A stretch of DNA of 46,607 nucleotides from JBAXAB01 sp037142735 (lineage in GTDB: Bacteria; Patescibacteriota; Minisyncoccia; Phycocordibacterales; CAIZLB01). Position numbers and translations under genes: made by a program. The notes beneath the pieces are model-generated. The model worked only from the letters and a program-made list of their open reading frames with translations. It ran no database searches and was not told where the DNA came from. This document shows, piece after piece, positions 1-7,853 of this stretch (positions are counted from its first letter, which is position 1; each line of letters starts with the position of its first letter). The DNA lies in the NCBI GenBank assembly GCA_037142735.1, contig JBAXAB010000005.1, positions 1 to 46,607 of the forward strand. Reading direction: 5' to 3'.

Positions 1-53
1 AGTCTTAGGAACTGGTCCCGCAAGGGTTAAGGGTTCGAGTCCCTTCTCGCCCA
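1..53 (+). tRNA. tRNA-Leu(UAG), 3' part
   Basis: The window opens inside the anticodon stem. AGT (1-3) and ACT (11-13) pair around the loop CTTAGGA, which puts the anticodon TAG at 6-8 and reads CUA-type leucine codons. A long variable arm (TCCC-GCAA-GGG) follows, as expected for a class II tRNA. The T-arm is AAGGG/CCCTT (29-33/41-45) around TTCGAGT, and the acceptor 3' strand is CTCGCCC with discriminator A53. CCA is not encoded; the next bases are CAT. The 5' half lies outside the window. Confidence 0.9.
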
Positions 54-61
54 CATTAAAA

Positions 62-100
62 ACAAAAACACCGACTCTTTCGAATCGGTGTTTTTGTTTT
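62..100. terminator. Bidirectional intrinsic terminator
   Basis: The hairpin CACCGA (69-74) / TCGGTG (85-90) has A-rich sequence on its left and T-rich sequence on its right. It can therefore stop the tRNA-Leu transcript on the plus strand and the pilin operon arriving on the minus strand. Confidence 0.85.
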
Positions 101-114
101 CCAAAACTATATCA

Positions 115-402
115 TCAGAGAGGTATGACCTGTTTAATAGTAGAAGTATCTGCGCCTATAGAATTAGCGATCAAATTAATGATACCAAAGGCCGAGATCA
201 TAATAAACAAACCGAATACTCCCCAGAACATATGCCGACGTCCTTCTTCACGTGCTTCACCACTGTCTCCTCCGCGGACAAACTGAAAGACACCGTAGAG
301 AAAAACAAAAAGCGCCACTGTAAAAGCTAAAAGAATTAACGGATTCAAAATCGCGCTATTTACATTTTTGATAAACTTTACAGCTGTTGCAGGCAATGTC
401 AT
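115..402 (-). CDS. VirB2/TrbC-like pilin-type membrane protein (pilin 1)
   Basis: A 95-residue protein with two hydrophobic segments (about 20-42 and 58-82) joined by a short charged loop (RGGDSGEAREEGRR). This is the two-helix hairpin of VirB2/TrbC-type pilin subunits, inserted in the membrane and extracted into a filament. Unlike its neighbours it has no clear cleavable signal peptide. It is the last gene of a minus-strand cluster of similar proteins and ends at the terminator at 62-100. No assembly ATPase or pore gene is in view, so the filament role is inferred from fold and clustering. It could also be a small membrane scaffold protein. Confidence 0.7.
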   Translation of the reverse strand: MTLPATAVKFIKNVNSAILNPLILLAFTVALFVFLYGVFQFVRGGDSGEAREEGRRHMFWGVFGLFIMISAFGIINLIANSIGADTSTIKQVIPL

Positions 403-428
403 ATAAATGATTCTAGAATAAAGAGAGA

Positions 429-797
429 TTAGTTACTTGTGTATGTTGTAGGAACTTGAGGAAGCGCTGGCGCATTGTTATCCAAACTGAATGTTCGAAC
501 AAGAATGTTCACCAATCCCCATACAGACATCATCACGAACAAACCAACGATACCCCAAAGGATGTATCCCTGAGCTTCTTTTCTTTTGTCTGGGTCACTG
601 GCAGTAACGAATCTGAACACTCCCCACAAGAATACGAGGATAGTAAGAGCAATGATAAATGGAATGATACGATTGATGAGCGTGTTCGCAGCATCAAGAA
701 GTCCTAAGAAACCATTTCTACCGAAGTTCTGTGCGAAAGCAAGAGCAGGGAGAGAGACAAGTGCCAAAGCTGTTACGCGAGTTGCTAATTTTTTCAT
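429..797 (-). CDS. VirB2/TrbC-like pilin-type protein with signal peptide (pilin 2)
   Basis: The preferred start is the ATG at 797 (MKKLATRV), because it begins a good signal peptide ending ALAFAQ; an in-frame ATG at 815 adds six residues. Two hydrophobic helices follow, around PFIIALTILVFLWGVF and GIVGLFVMMSVWGLV, separated by a short charged loop (SDPDKRKEAQ). The C-terminal tail is polar. The gene has a good promoter of its own inside the end of the upstream gene (905-933) and a leader of about 100 nt, so it may be the most highly expressed, major subunit. A 52-nt stretch is almost identical to pilin 3. Confidence 0.75.
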   Translation of the reverse strand: MKKLATRVTALALVSLPALAFAQNFGRNGFLGLLDAANTLINRIIPFIIALTILVFLWGVFRFVTASDPDKRKEAQGYILWGIVGLFVMMSVWGLVNILVRTFSLDNNAPALPQVPTTYTSN

Positions 798-904
798 TTG
801 ATTTTGCAAAATCATGTCGTACTGTTACCACTAACTGAAGCACGACGTGGTTATAAATTTTAATTAATACTAATGCGACTTTTGATCATAAAGCCGACCC
901 ATAC

Positions 905-933
905 ATTATACCCTGTTCACGTCCGAATGTTCA
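905..933 (-). promoter_or_regulatory. Promoter for pilin 2
   Basis: Read on the minus strand, TGAACA (933-928), a 17-nt spacer and TATAAT (910-905) make a good sigma70-type promoter. It overlaps the 3' end of the pilin 3 gene and would start a leader of about 100 nt before the pilin 2 start at 797. Confidence 0.6.
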
Positions 934-1289
934 ATGAGCATTGTTGTCCTCAACTGTGGAATAAAAAATTGATCATCGAAGAATGTTTTAGTAAAAATTC
1001 TTACCAAGCCCCATACAGATACCATCACGAATAGTGACACAATCCCCCATGTGATAAAGACCTTTCCTTCTGTCACTGCTGCATCACTGTCTCCTGCCCA
1101 AATAAGCTTAAACACTCCCCACAAGAACACGAGGATAGTAAGAGCGATGATAAATGGAATGAGCATTCTCACATAACCAATAAATTGATTGATCAAAGCT
1201 GCAAATGTACTAGTAGCAGCTAGAGCCATACTTGAAGGTAAAATAGTTAGTGCGTAGAGACATATGAATTTAAATATTTTTTTCTTCAT
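906..1289 (-). CDS. VirB2/TrbC-like pilin-type protein with signal peptide (pilin 3)
   Basis: A 127-residue protein with an N-terminal signal peptide (MKKKIFKF, cleavage near ALAA) and the same two-helix plan as pilin 2. The first helix shares PFIIALTILVFLWGVFK and the second is GIVSLFVMVSVWGLVRI, with a loop holding GDSDAAVTEGK. The similarity to pilin 2 extends to the DNA (1111-1162 against 616-667, 50 of 52 positions), pointing to recent duplication or gene conversion. The C-terminal tail differs (FFIPQLRTTMLIEHSD), so the two may play different roles in one structure. It lies 10 bp downstream of pilin 4. Confidence 0.75.
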   Translation of the reverse strand: MKKKIFKFICLYALTILPSSMALAATSTFAALINQFIGYVRMLIPFIIALTILVFLWGVFKLIWAGDSDAAVTEGKVFITWGIVSLFVMVSVWGLVRIFTKTFFDDQFFIPQLRTTMLIEHSDVNRV

Positions 1290-1299
1290 GATATAAAAG

Positions 1300-1845
1300 T
1301 TAATTACCCAGGGTACTTATAGTGTTATACAGCAATTTCTGAATAACTTCTGCTCCTAAAAGAATGGCCCCTCCCACTGCTGTCCAGGTCAACATACGGG
1401 TCGCCTCTTCGATCTTTCCAACATCACCTCTTGCAAGAACATACTTCAGACCTGCATATATGAAGAATATTACAAGCAAAATTCCAGCTACGAATTTAAC
1501 AACCGTCATAATATCTGTCAGTAAATTATTTATCGAAGTTGCCTTGATCGGGTTACAAATTTTTCCATTAACATCACTACCGTTTGCAGTACATGTTCTT
1601 CCTGAATTTGCAGGACTTGCAGTAATCACCGTCTCGTCCATAGTAAAAATACTCGTGTTCTCTGTCGGACGGCTAATTGGCTGACCCGTTTGAGAGTCCC
1701 TCCACACACGAAGCTGCGCAGAAACAGTTTTAACCGAAAGGACACCAGTAGGAAGGAGTGGAGCAAATAAAAATAAATTAAAAATAAATAGAAAAGCTAC
1801 ATTCAATGATAGGTATCTAACTTTTTGTTTTAAATGAGTACTCAT
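1300..1845 (-). CDS. Pilin-type membrane protein with long extracytoplasmic loop (pilin 4)
   Basis: The start is taken at the ATG at 1845 (MSTHLKQK) rather than the in-frame ATG at 1869, because an extended -10 box TGGTACAAT (1866-1858 on the minus strand) lies just upstream of 1845. The protein has 181 residues: a signal peptide ending near VSA, then about 75 polar residues with two cysteines (TCTANGSDVNGKICNP). Two helices follow (about 115-135 and 150-172), separated by LARGDVGKIEEATRM. The longer N-terminal part sets it apart from pilins 1-3 and suggests a specialised or tip subunit, which is a guess. Confidence 0.7.
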   Translation of the reverse strand: MSTHLKQKVRYLSLNVAFLFIFNLFLFAPLLPTGVLSVKTVSAQLRVWRDSQTGQPISRPTENTSIFTMDETVITASPANSGRTCTANGSDVNGKICNPIKATSINNLLTDIMTVVKFVAGILLVIFFIYAGLKYVLARGDVGKIEEATRMLTWTAVGGAILLGAEVIQKLLYNTISTLGN

Positions 1846-1878
1846 GTGTTTAGAATAATTGTACCACAACCTCTAAAA

Positions 1879-2223
1879 TTATAGTGGGGCAAGAAGTTGA
1901 TAATTCTCATTAACTCCAAGAGTGGTCAAAATGTACTTTACTAATAACCAACCTACGAGCATAAAGAAATAACCAGCTAGCACTTTTCCCAAACTTTTTT
2001 TCGCTTCAGATAATTCATCAGCACTACCGCTTGTAATCATTTTAAAACCAGTTCTAAGTAGCACAAAAAATACTACAACTGATGCCAAGTAGATGGCGAA
2101 AGTTATAGCTTGTTGAAATAGTGTAACCAATTCTACCCAGCCACACGTACCAGCCGCGCTACTGGCAGATCTCGTACTGCAATCATACACAATTGGAAGC
2201 GAACCTTTATCAGCAATGGCCAT
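1879..2223 (-). CDS. Pilin-type two-TM membrane protein (pilin 5)
   Basis: A 114-residue protein with two helices (about 38-60 and 85-103) joined by MITSGSADELSEAKKSLGK, close to the plan of the neighbouring VirB2-like proteins. The N-terminus is short and polar with two cysteines (YDCSTRS, GTCGW) and has no classical signal peptide. It lies 6 bp downstream of the solute-binding protein gene, so the two are probably co-transcribed and may be co-translated. The assignment rests on topology and clustering. Confidence 0.7.
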   Translation of the reverse strand: MAIADKGSLPIVYDCSTRSASSAAGTCGWVELVTLFQQAITFAIYLASVVVFFVLLRTGFKMITSGSADELSEAKKSLGKVLAGYFFMLVGWLLVKYILTTLGVNENYQLLAPL

Positions 2224-2229
2224 ATAATT

Positions 2230-3525
2230 TTATTTAGCTAAATACATATTTCTTAATCGACTTGCAAAAGGTGTAATTACCTCATTCGCCTTTTGCTTGC
2301 CTGTTGATACAGATTCTATCATATCTTGGAATGCCAAACTTGCTTGATCGGGATCAGGATTTAACCATGTTTCTGAGCGGATTGCTGATGCATAGAATAC
2401 GCTCTGAAACGGATCATTCGGAGCGGCTGATAACAAATCTCGTCGTGCAGGTGGTAGTCCTGAAAGTGTAGCCCACAATTTCTGAGAATCAGAATTAGTA
2501 AGATAATTTAAAGCTGCAAAACCTCCTGCAAGATTTTTAGAATTTTTAACTAAAGACATCACATAGACTGTTGCCTTTGTTTTGTTTCCCACATTCACGT
2601 CATCAGAGGCTAGAATTGGTGCCACATCAAAATAGAGGTTTGGATTTTTATTTCTGATGACATTAATTTCACTAGCCTTACCGAAATATATAGCTAGATT
2701 TCCACCAGAGAAAGCATCATTTGAATTAGAGAACGATCGGTTCCACGTATAATTTGGCATGTCAGGATTAGAAAACGAAGTGTAGAAACTGAGAGCCGCA
2801 ATTGAATCTCCAAAATTATTTGTCTGTTCGTCTACTACGAAATTAACTTGATCTCGATCAAGATCAGAAGGTGTAGAAATTGGGTTATGATTTTGAAAAA
2901 TTAATGTAGATAATAAATCCTCTGCATTATTTACATTTCTATATTCACCCATCGCGACCAGGGCATTGCTAATACCCCCAACTGCATTTTTCTTTATAAT
3001 TTTAGGAGCCAAAGCATCGAGATCACTCCATTTTTTAGGAGGGTTTGCAATACCGGCCGCATTAAATGTTGCTTTATTCCAGTATGTAATTAATGGATCA
3101 ACCATGAATGGCACTGCCCAGACCCCATCCTTCCCCAAAAAGATATTTGATGAGTCCACAAACGTGTCAATATATGTACGCTCTGGAAAATTCGAGTAAG
3201 GGATTTGATACAGCTTGGCTTTATACCTTAAAAATTTATCATCTGGGTAGATTATGATATCCGGACCACCACCTTCGGCAAGCGCATTTACAAAATCACT
3301 GTCGATTTTGGCTGCATCGTGCCTTTGGTAAGTCACATCAATAACTTGACCTTGAGAATTTATATTCGACACCAACTGTTGAAAATCACTATCAGATACC
3401 GTACCCCACACCGTAGCCTTCTGTGTAGTTACTGCATTTTTTGATCCCGTGAGGGCAAAAGTGAGCACACCAGCAATCGCAATTATGATAAAGACACTGA
3501 TGAAAATTATTTGAAAGGGTTTCAT
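2230..3525 (-). CDS. Extracellular solute-binding protein, family 1, N-terminally anchored
   Basis: A 431-residue protein resembling sugar-type ABC solute-binding proteins: an N-terminal hydrophobic segment (about 5-26), then a two-lobed binding fold with GPDIIIYPDD, VWAVPFMVDPLITYWNK and a C-terminal helical part. There is no lipobox cysteine, so it is probably held by an uncleaved TM segment instead of lipid. No permease or ATPase gene is nearby. It is the first gene of the cluster and sits 6 bp from pilin 5, hinting at a ligand-binding part of the surface structure instead of a conventional importer. An extended -10, TGGTATACT, is at 3561-3553 on the minus strand. Confidence 0.8.
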   Translation of the reverse strand: MKPFQIIFISVFIIIAIAGVLTFALTGSKNAVTTQKATVWGTVSDSDFQQLVSNINSQGQVIDVTYQRHDAAKIDSDFVNALAEGGGPDIIIYPDDKFLRYKAKLYQIPYSNFPERTYIDTFVDSSNIFLGKDGVWAVPFMVDPLITYWNKATFNAAGIANPPKKWSDLDALAPKIIKKNAVGGISNALVAMGEYRNVNNAEDLLSTLIFQNHNPISTPSDLDRDQVNFVVDEQTNNFGDSIAALSFYTSFSNPDMPNYTWNRSFSNSNDAFSGGNLAIYFGKASEINVIRNKNPNLYFDVAPILASDDVNVGNKTKATVYVMSLVKNSKNLAGGFAALNYLTNSDSQKLWATLSGLPPARRDLLSAAPNDPFQSVFYASAIRSETWLNPDPDQASLAFQDMIESVSTGKQKANEVITPFASRLRNMYLAK

Positions 3526-3569
3526 TAAAAATTTATAGTTTTAATATATATAAGTATACCACCAGTGTT

Positions 3570-4094
3570 TTAAAGTTTAAACACCAATCCATAGTGATGA
3601 TCACCAGCGTCGAATTCTTTAAACAACTTGAATCCTTTCTTTTGTGCAAGTTCAATAACCTTTTCTTTGTGAACAATCAGATCATTATGCGGTCCAATGT
3701 GTCCAAAAGAATCTTTCCAATCAATAATATGAAGTAGTCCTATCTTTTTTAACACACGCTTGGCTTCTGCCAACACCGCATCTTTATTCTCTATAGTGTG
3801 TAGCATGTTTGAAATGATGACATGATCACAATATCGACTCTTGATTGGTGATCCTTCTGTTGATTCTAGATCAGCGTGAAGCACGCTTAGATTTTTATAG
3901 CCATAGCGACGAACTTCATTTAGAATGCGAGATAATTTTCCAGCCTGAACATCAACTGCAAATACTTCACCGAATTCACCGACACGCTGTAAAAGCGGTA
4001 AAATATACGCACCGCCACCTGTACCAAAATCGGCCACGATCATCCCTTGACCAATATTCATTTCAACAATATTTTTTTCAGGTTTAGAAAACAC
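3570..4094 (-). CDS. Class I SAM-dependent methyltransferase (UbiE/Methyltransf_31-like)
   Basis: A 174-residue Rossmann methyltransferase. Motif I is VADFGTGGGAYILPLL near residues 20-35; the acidic strand end that binds the SAM ribose is VFAVDVQ (about 43-49). The segment VIISNMLHTIENKDAVLAEAKRVLKKIGLLHIIDW covers the post-II and motif III region. It is a short, catalytic-core-only member of the family, so the substrate cannot be told. It lies 7 bp downstream of gyrA on the same strand, which suggests one transcript. A role in lipid or quinone modification is possible for this family but not supported here. Confidence 0.8.
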   Translation of the reverse strand: MFSKPEKNIVEMNIGQGMIVADFGTGGGAYILPLLQRVGEFGEVFAVDVQAGKLSRILNEVRRYGYKNLSVLHADLESTEGSPIKSRYCDHVIISNMLHTIENKDAVLAEAKRVLKKIGLLHIIDWKDSFGHIGPHNDLIVHKEKVIELAQKKGFKLFKEFDAGDHHYGLVFKL

Positions 4095-4101
4095 CTCTCT
4101 A

Positions 4102-6594
4102 TTATAAAGTAATCACGGACGCAAGGCTATCTCCTTCGCGCAGTTTCATCACACGCACCCCTTGAGTATCGCGACCTAGAGATGGAATTTCATTGAGATC
4201 ACATCTGATCACCTGACTTTTTTTAGAAATAGCAACGGCTTCTTCGTTTTCTGCTGTCACAATTCGAGCACTGATAAGATCACCTGTTTTATCTGTTACT
4301 TTTACACACTTAATACCTGAACCACCTCTGCCTTGAATTTTATATTCCGTAATTGGGGTTTTCTTTCCATATCCATTAGCAGATACGACAAACACATGCG
4401 CTTCTTTGATGTCTTTTTTAATTGCGTCAGCACCTACGACACTCACGTCTTTGTCGAGTCGCATAACGCGGACTCCTCCTGCGCTTCTTCCCATTTCACG
4501 CACTTCAGATTCTTCAAAACGAATAGATTGACCGTCAGAGGAAACTACCATAATACTGTCAGCTTTTTCCACAAATGAAGCAGAAACCAATTCATCACCG
4601 GTATCTAATCGAATAGCAATAATTCCACTGCGTCTAACGTCATGGAAGCTTTCAGCGGCCACTTTTTTTCCAGTACCTTGCTTAGTTACAAAAAAGAGCG
4701 AAAGTTCAGTTCCCTTTTTAACATCTTTTGGTACAGCAAGAATTGATGTAATTTTTTCTTCATCTGCAATTGATAAAAAGTTCTTAATAGACTTTCCACG
4801 AGTAGCACGTTTACCTTCTGGAATTTCATATGCCTTGATTTGATAAGCCTTACCCTTGTCAGTAAAGAACAAGAGATCATTATGACTGCTTGTATTCACA
4901 AAATGTGTAATAAAGTCTTCTTCTTTTGTATTCAAATCCATCACGCCTACCCCACCTCGTTTTTGTTTACGATATTCGTCCGGTGCCGTTCGTTTAATGT
5001 ACCCACCAGAAGTTAGCACCAACACTGTTTCTTCATCAGGAATAACGTCTTCTAATGAAAAGTTTTTGGCGCCGTGTTTAACAACCTTCGTACGTCTATC
5101 ATCTCCATATTTTTCACGAATCGCAGTTAACTCATCTTTGATAATTGAAATAACTTTTTTAGCGCTCTTTAAAATCTCTTCACATTCTTTAATGAATTCT
5201 TGAATTTTCTTGAGGTCTTCTTCGATCTTCTTGCGATCAAGGGCAGATAACTTGTGAAGCTTCATTTCCAAAATAGCGAATGATTGTCGATCAGAGAATT
5301 TAAATTCTTTCATCAATCCTAGATGTGCAGTCTGACGATCTTTGGATTTCTTAATTAGAGCAATAATTTGATCGATATGGTCGAGAGCTTTTTTCAAACC
5401 GAGGAGAATGTGTTCTTCATCTTGTGCCTTTCTCAAATCAAATTCTGTACGACGCTTGATAACAACTTTACGGTGACCGATAAATTCTTCAAGGAACGAA
5501 TGGAGTGAGAGTGTTTGAGGAACACCATTCACCAAGGCCACCATGTTGAAATGGAATGTCGCTTCCAACTGTGTGTGTTTATACAAAAAGTTTAATACAT
5601 TCTGAGGATACGCACCGTTTTTCAAATCAATCACCACGCGAATGTCTTTGGTAGATTCGTCACGAATGTCTTTGATACCTTCAATTTTTTTATCACGTAC
5701 CAAATCCGCTACCGAAATAATTAAATCTGATTTGTTAACACGGAATGGAATTGACGTGATAATAATTTTTGATTGGCCAGCCTTTTCTTCTACGATTTCA
5801 GCTTCACCACGAACTACTACTCCACCTCTACCATGAGCATAGGCTGTGGCAATGTCTTTTTCACCAAACATAATTCCTCCTGTTGGAAAATCTGGACCCT
5901 TAATAAACTGCATTAGATCACTATTTGAAGCTTCTGGGTTGTCCAACAAATGATGTGTTGCATCAATCACTTCACGCAAATTGTGAGGTGGGATGTTAGT
6001 CGCCATACCTACCGCAATACCCAATGTTCCGTTTAGTAAAAGATTCGGAACAGCAGTCGGCAAAACTGTTGGTTCTTTTTTTGTTCCATCATAGTTCGGA
6101 CGTGTATCGACTGTATCTTTTTCAATATCACGTAATAATTCTGCTGCAATTTTTGACATTCGTGATTCGGTATATCGCATTGCCGCTGGTGAATCTCCAT
6201 CAATGTTACCAAAGTTACCTTGTCCCCAAATCAATGGATATCGCGTACTAAAGTCCTGTGCCAAGTTAACTAAAGAGTTATAAATCGCCATGTCACCGTG
6301 TGGGTGATAATTACCCATCACTTCTCCGACTACTTTTGCAGATTTAGAAAATTTTGCTGATGCAGTCAAACCTAATCGGTGCATTGAATATAAAATTCGA
6401 CGGTGTACAGGTTTCAATCCATCACGCACATCAGGCAAGGCGCGGTCAGTGATAACTGACATGGCGTAGTCAATATATGAATCCTTCATTTCAGTCACCA
6501 AACTACGCGCTACAATTTTATTGTGCTGTTCAACAACTACTTCTTTATCATTACCCTCATTCTTATCATTCGGTTTTTCAGATTTCTTTGCCAT
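4102..6594 (-). CDS. gyrA: DNA gyrase subunit A
   Basis: This is the breakage-reunion subunit of DNA gyrase, which with GyrB introduces negative supercoils. Its 830 residues cover the winged-helix/tower domain with catalytic Tyr141 (AAMRYTESRMS) and LPDVRDGLKPVHRRILY near 53-69. The C-terminal beta-pinwheel begins near residue 530. The GyrA box is QKRGGVG (about residue 540), a mild departure from QRRGGRG, so wrapping and supercoiling are probably retained, though topoisomerase IV-like behaviour cannot be excluded. In the quinolone pocket, HPHGDMAIYN carries Met102 and Asn106 at the positions of E. coli Ser83 and Asp87. It sits in a four-gene operon with the MBL-fold gene, a one-TM protein and a methyltransferase. 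Confidence 0.96.
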   Translation of the reverse strand: MAKKSEKPNDKNEGNDKEVVVEQHNKIVARSLVTEMKDSYIDYAMSVITDRALPDVRDGLKPVHRRILYSMHRLGLTASAKFSKSAKVVGEVMGNYHPHGDMAIYNSLVNLAQDFSTRYPLIWGQGNFGNIDGDSPAAMRYTESRMSKIAAELLRDIEKDTVDTRPNYDGTKKEPTVLPTAVPNLLLNGTLGIAVGMATNIPPHNLREVIDATHHLLDNPEASNSDLMQFIKGPDFPTGGIMFGEKDIATAYAHGRGGVVVRGEAEIVEEKAGQSKIIITSIPFRVNKSDLIISVADLVRDKKIEGIKDIRDESTKDIRVVIDLKNGAYPQNVLNFLYKHTQLEATFHFNMVALVNGVPQTLSLHSFLEEFIGHRKVVIKRRTEFDLRKAQDEEHILLGLKKALDHIDQIIALIKKSKDRQTAHLGLMKEFKFSDRQSFAILEMKLHKLSALDRKKIEEDLKKIQEFIKECEEILKSAKKVISIIKDELTAIREKYGDDRRTKVVKHGAKNFSLEDVIPDEETVLVLTSGGYIKRTAPDEYRKQKRGGVGVMDLNTKEEDFITHFVNTSSHNDLLFFTDKGKAYQIKAYEIPEGKRATRGKSIKNFLSIADEEKITSILAVPKDVKKGTELSLFFVTKQGTGKKVAAESFHDVRRSGIIAIRLDTGDELVSASFVEKADSIMVVSSDGQSIRFEESEVREMGRSAGGVRVMRLDKDVSVVGADAIKKDIKEAHVFVVSANGYGKKTPITEYKIQGRGGSGIKCVKVTDKTGDLISARIVTAENEEAVAISKKSQVIRCDLNEIPSLGRDTQGVRVMKLREGDSLASVITL

Positions 6595-6612
6595 TTTTTT
6601 ATTATATATACA

Positions 6613-6993
6613 TTAATTAGAAGAGTCGATGCTTGAAGTGCTGATACCTATAGAACCTTGAATAATAGTTGATCTTTGATTTGAAGTCGACGATGCGGAA
6701 TACATATCAGAAGTACTCGTGCCCTGCAATGACCCGAAAACACTGCCAACACTAGCCAGTTGATTACCAATCACTTGCCCCATACCTTTGATTTGATCTC
6801 CCAAGACCGCCAAAGGCGATGGTTCGTTATCAGCCAATTTATTATCATTACCATTTGTAGCAAAACCAGTAGACACGAGACCTGTAATCCAGAAAATAAC
6901 AATCACTCCGGTAATAACAATAGTTGTACCGAGCGCCACCATTTTACGCACGTGCACTGGTTGTTGTTTTAAGTGATGAATAATTTTTTTCAT
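6613..6993 (-). CDS. Single-TM membrane protein, unknown function
   Basis: A 126-residue protein not recognised as any family. A basic cytoplasmic N-terminus (KKIIHHLKQQPVHVRK) precedes one TM helix (about 18-42). A polar, Ser/Thr-rich tail outside the cell follows, with a short amphipathic segment (AVLGDQIKGMGQVIGNQLASVGS). It lies 12 bp after the MBL-fold gene and 18 bp before gyrA, so it is very likely on the gyrA transcript. Nothing in it indicates a link to gyrase itself. Confidence 0.7.
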   Translation of the reverse strand: MKKIIHHLKQQPVHVRKMVALGTTIVITGVIVIFWITGLVSTGFATNGNDNKLADNEPSPLAVLGDQIKGMGQVIGNQLASVGSVFGSLQGTSTSDMYSASSTSNQRSTIIQGSIGISTSSIDSSN

Positions 6994-7005
6994 ATAATGT
7001 AAAAA

Positions 7006-7647
7006 TTAAATCTGTGGTATCAAAATCATAACATCCTGATCTTTCCCTTCAAGATCTTTTTTCTTGATAGTTAATTTATCTGTTGACTCTCCCTTTGAAT
7101 CAGTTTCTTTTAGAAAGGCCTGTAGATGCGGATCTTTGATTGAATCATACCCCATTGGGATGACAATTTTTGGTTCCAAGTTTAAGACAACCTTGGCAGC
7201 CTCTTTGGCATCATATGTTCCATTACCCGAAATAGGTATAAATAACATGTCGACACCGTCAATAATATCAGATAGTCCAGCTGGCAGAGGGCCCGATTGA
7301 GCACCCAGATACAAAATACTTATTCCATCAACTGTTACTGAGTATATAGAGTTAATACGTTTATCTACATCTTTTGGTAAATCATATTTTGACTCACCTG
7401 CAACGCCTTTTATAAAAAGTCCGTTTGATTCATATTCACCAGGACCAGAAACTACAAAGGGTTCTTTTTCACCATAAGAAAATTCTTTTCCACCTCCCAT
7501 ATCAGGATGTTTGATTGACTGAAGGACCACATTTGCTCCAAACTTATTCATTTTAAATTCTGAAGATTTTGCAGGTGGGTTACAAGCCAAAACAAGGTCA
7601 CCAACCTGAATACGGAACGTTTCATTTCCAAGATATGTAACAATCAT
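7006..7647 (-). CDS. Metallo-beta-lactamase-fold protein (UlaG-like) lacking metal ligands
   Basis: A 213-residue protein that follows the UlaG/RNase Z-like MBL pattern in order: TYLGNETFRI, VVSGPGEYE, ILYLGAQSGPLP, DMLFIPISGNGTYDAKEAA and EPKIVIPMGYD. The histidines and aspartates that hold zinc are replaced. The first strand has Asn where His is usual, the HxHxDH loop is replaced by SIKHPDMGGG, and LGD becomes LGA. The last ligand, in IPMHY, is IPMGY. The fold therefore looks kept and the hydrolase activity lost. It is the first gene of the gyrA operon, with a -10 box 6 nt before the ATG (leaderless). A ligand-binding or scaffold role is a guess. Confidence 0.8.
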   Translation of the reverse strand: MIVTYLGNETFRIQVGDLVLACNPPAKSSEFKMNKFGANVVLQSIKHPDMGGGKEFSYGEKEPFVVSGPGEYESNGLFIKGVAGESKYDLPKDVDKRINSIYSVTVDGISILYLGAQSGPLPAGLSDIIDGVDMLFIPISGNGTYDAKEAAKVVLNLEPKIVIPMGYDSIKDPHLQAFLKETDSKGESTDKLTIKKKDLEGKDQDVMILIPQI

Positions 7648-7653
7648 ATGACT

Positions 7654-7682
7654 ATTCTACCCTATTTAGGCCTGATTTAAAA
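7654..7682 (-). promoter_or_regulatory. Promoter of the MBL-gyrA operon (leaderless)
   Basis: On the minus strand: TTTAAA (7682-7677), a 17-nt spacer, TAGAAT (7659-7654), then 6 nt to the ATG at 7647. The transcript would begin at or next to the start codon. Confidence 0.6.
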
Positions 7683-7695
7683 GGTTAAAGCGACA

Positions 7696-7838
7696 TTGAC
7701 TTTATATTTTTATACTGCATAGTTGTAACCAGAACAGAGCTCCTCAATCTGTTCTTGCAAGGCAACACCTTGAAAAATCCCCTCTTTATGCTATATTGCC
7801 CAAGCACTTTTGATAGTCATATTTTGAGTGCTTTTGTT
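7696..7838 (+). ncRNA. Putative small RNA or attenuated leader upstream of rpsA
   Basis: A -35-like TTGACT (7696-7701) with a weak -10 (CATAGT, 7718-7723) precedes three hairpins. Hairpin 1 is AGAACAGA/TCTGTTCT (7731-7738/7748-7755), with loop GCTCCTCAA. Hairpin 2 is CAAGG/CCTTG (7758-7762/7768-7772). Hairpin 3 is AAGCACT/AGTGCTT (7802-7808/7827-7833) and is followed by TTTGTT, like a terminator. Read alone this is a small RNA of about 115 nt with a C-rich loop that could pair with GGAGG-type sequences. Alternatively it is the first part of a long rpsA leader. No known family is recognised. Confidence 0.35.
7770..7797 (+). promoter_or_regulatory. rpsA: Probable rpsA promoter
   Basis: TTGAAA (7770-7775), a 16-nt spacer and TATATT (7792-7797) predict a start near 7804. 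The first transcribed bases then form the AAGCACT/AGTGCTT hairpin, giving a leader of about 115 nt before the rpsA start. Confidence 0.6.
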
Positions 7839-7853
7839 ACATTTTATTAACCC

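Noticed and set aside
483..510. GAAC-N6-GTTC sequence near 494 as a LexA box
   Set aside because: The spacing is six, not four, and it lies inside the pilin 2 coding sequence.
4333..4578. Plus-strand ORFs inside gyrA
   Set aside because: They are shadow frames of a well-conserved gene, with no start signal.
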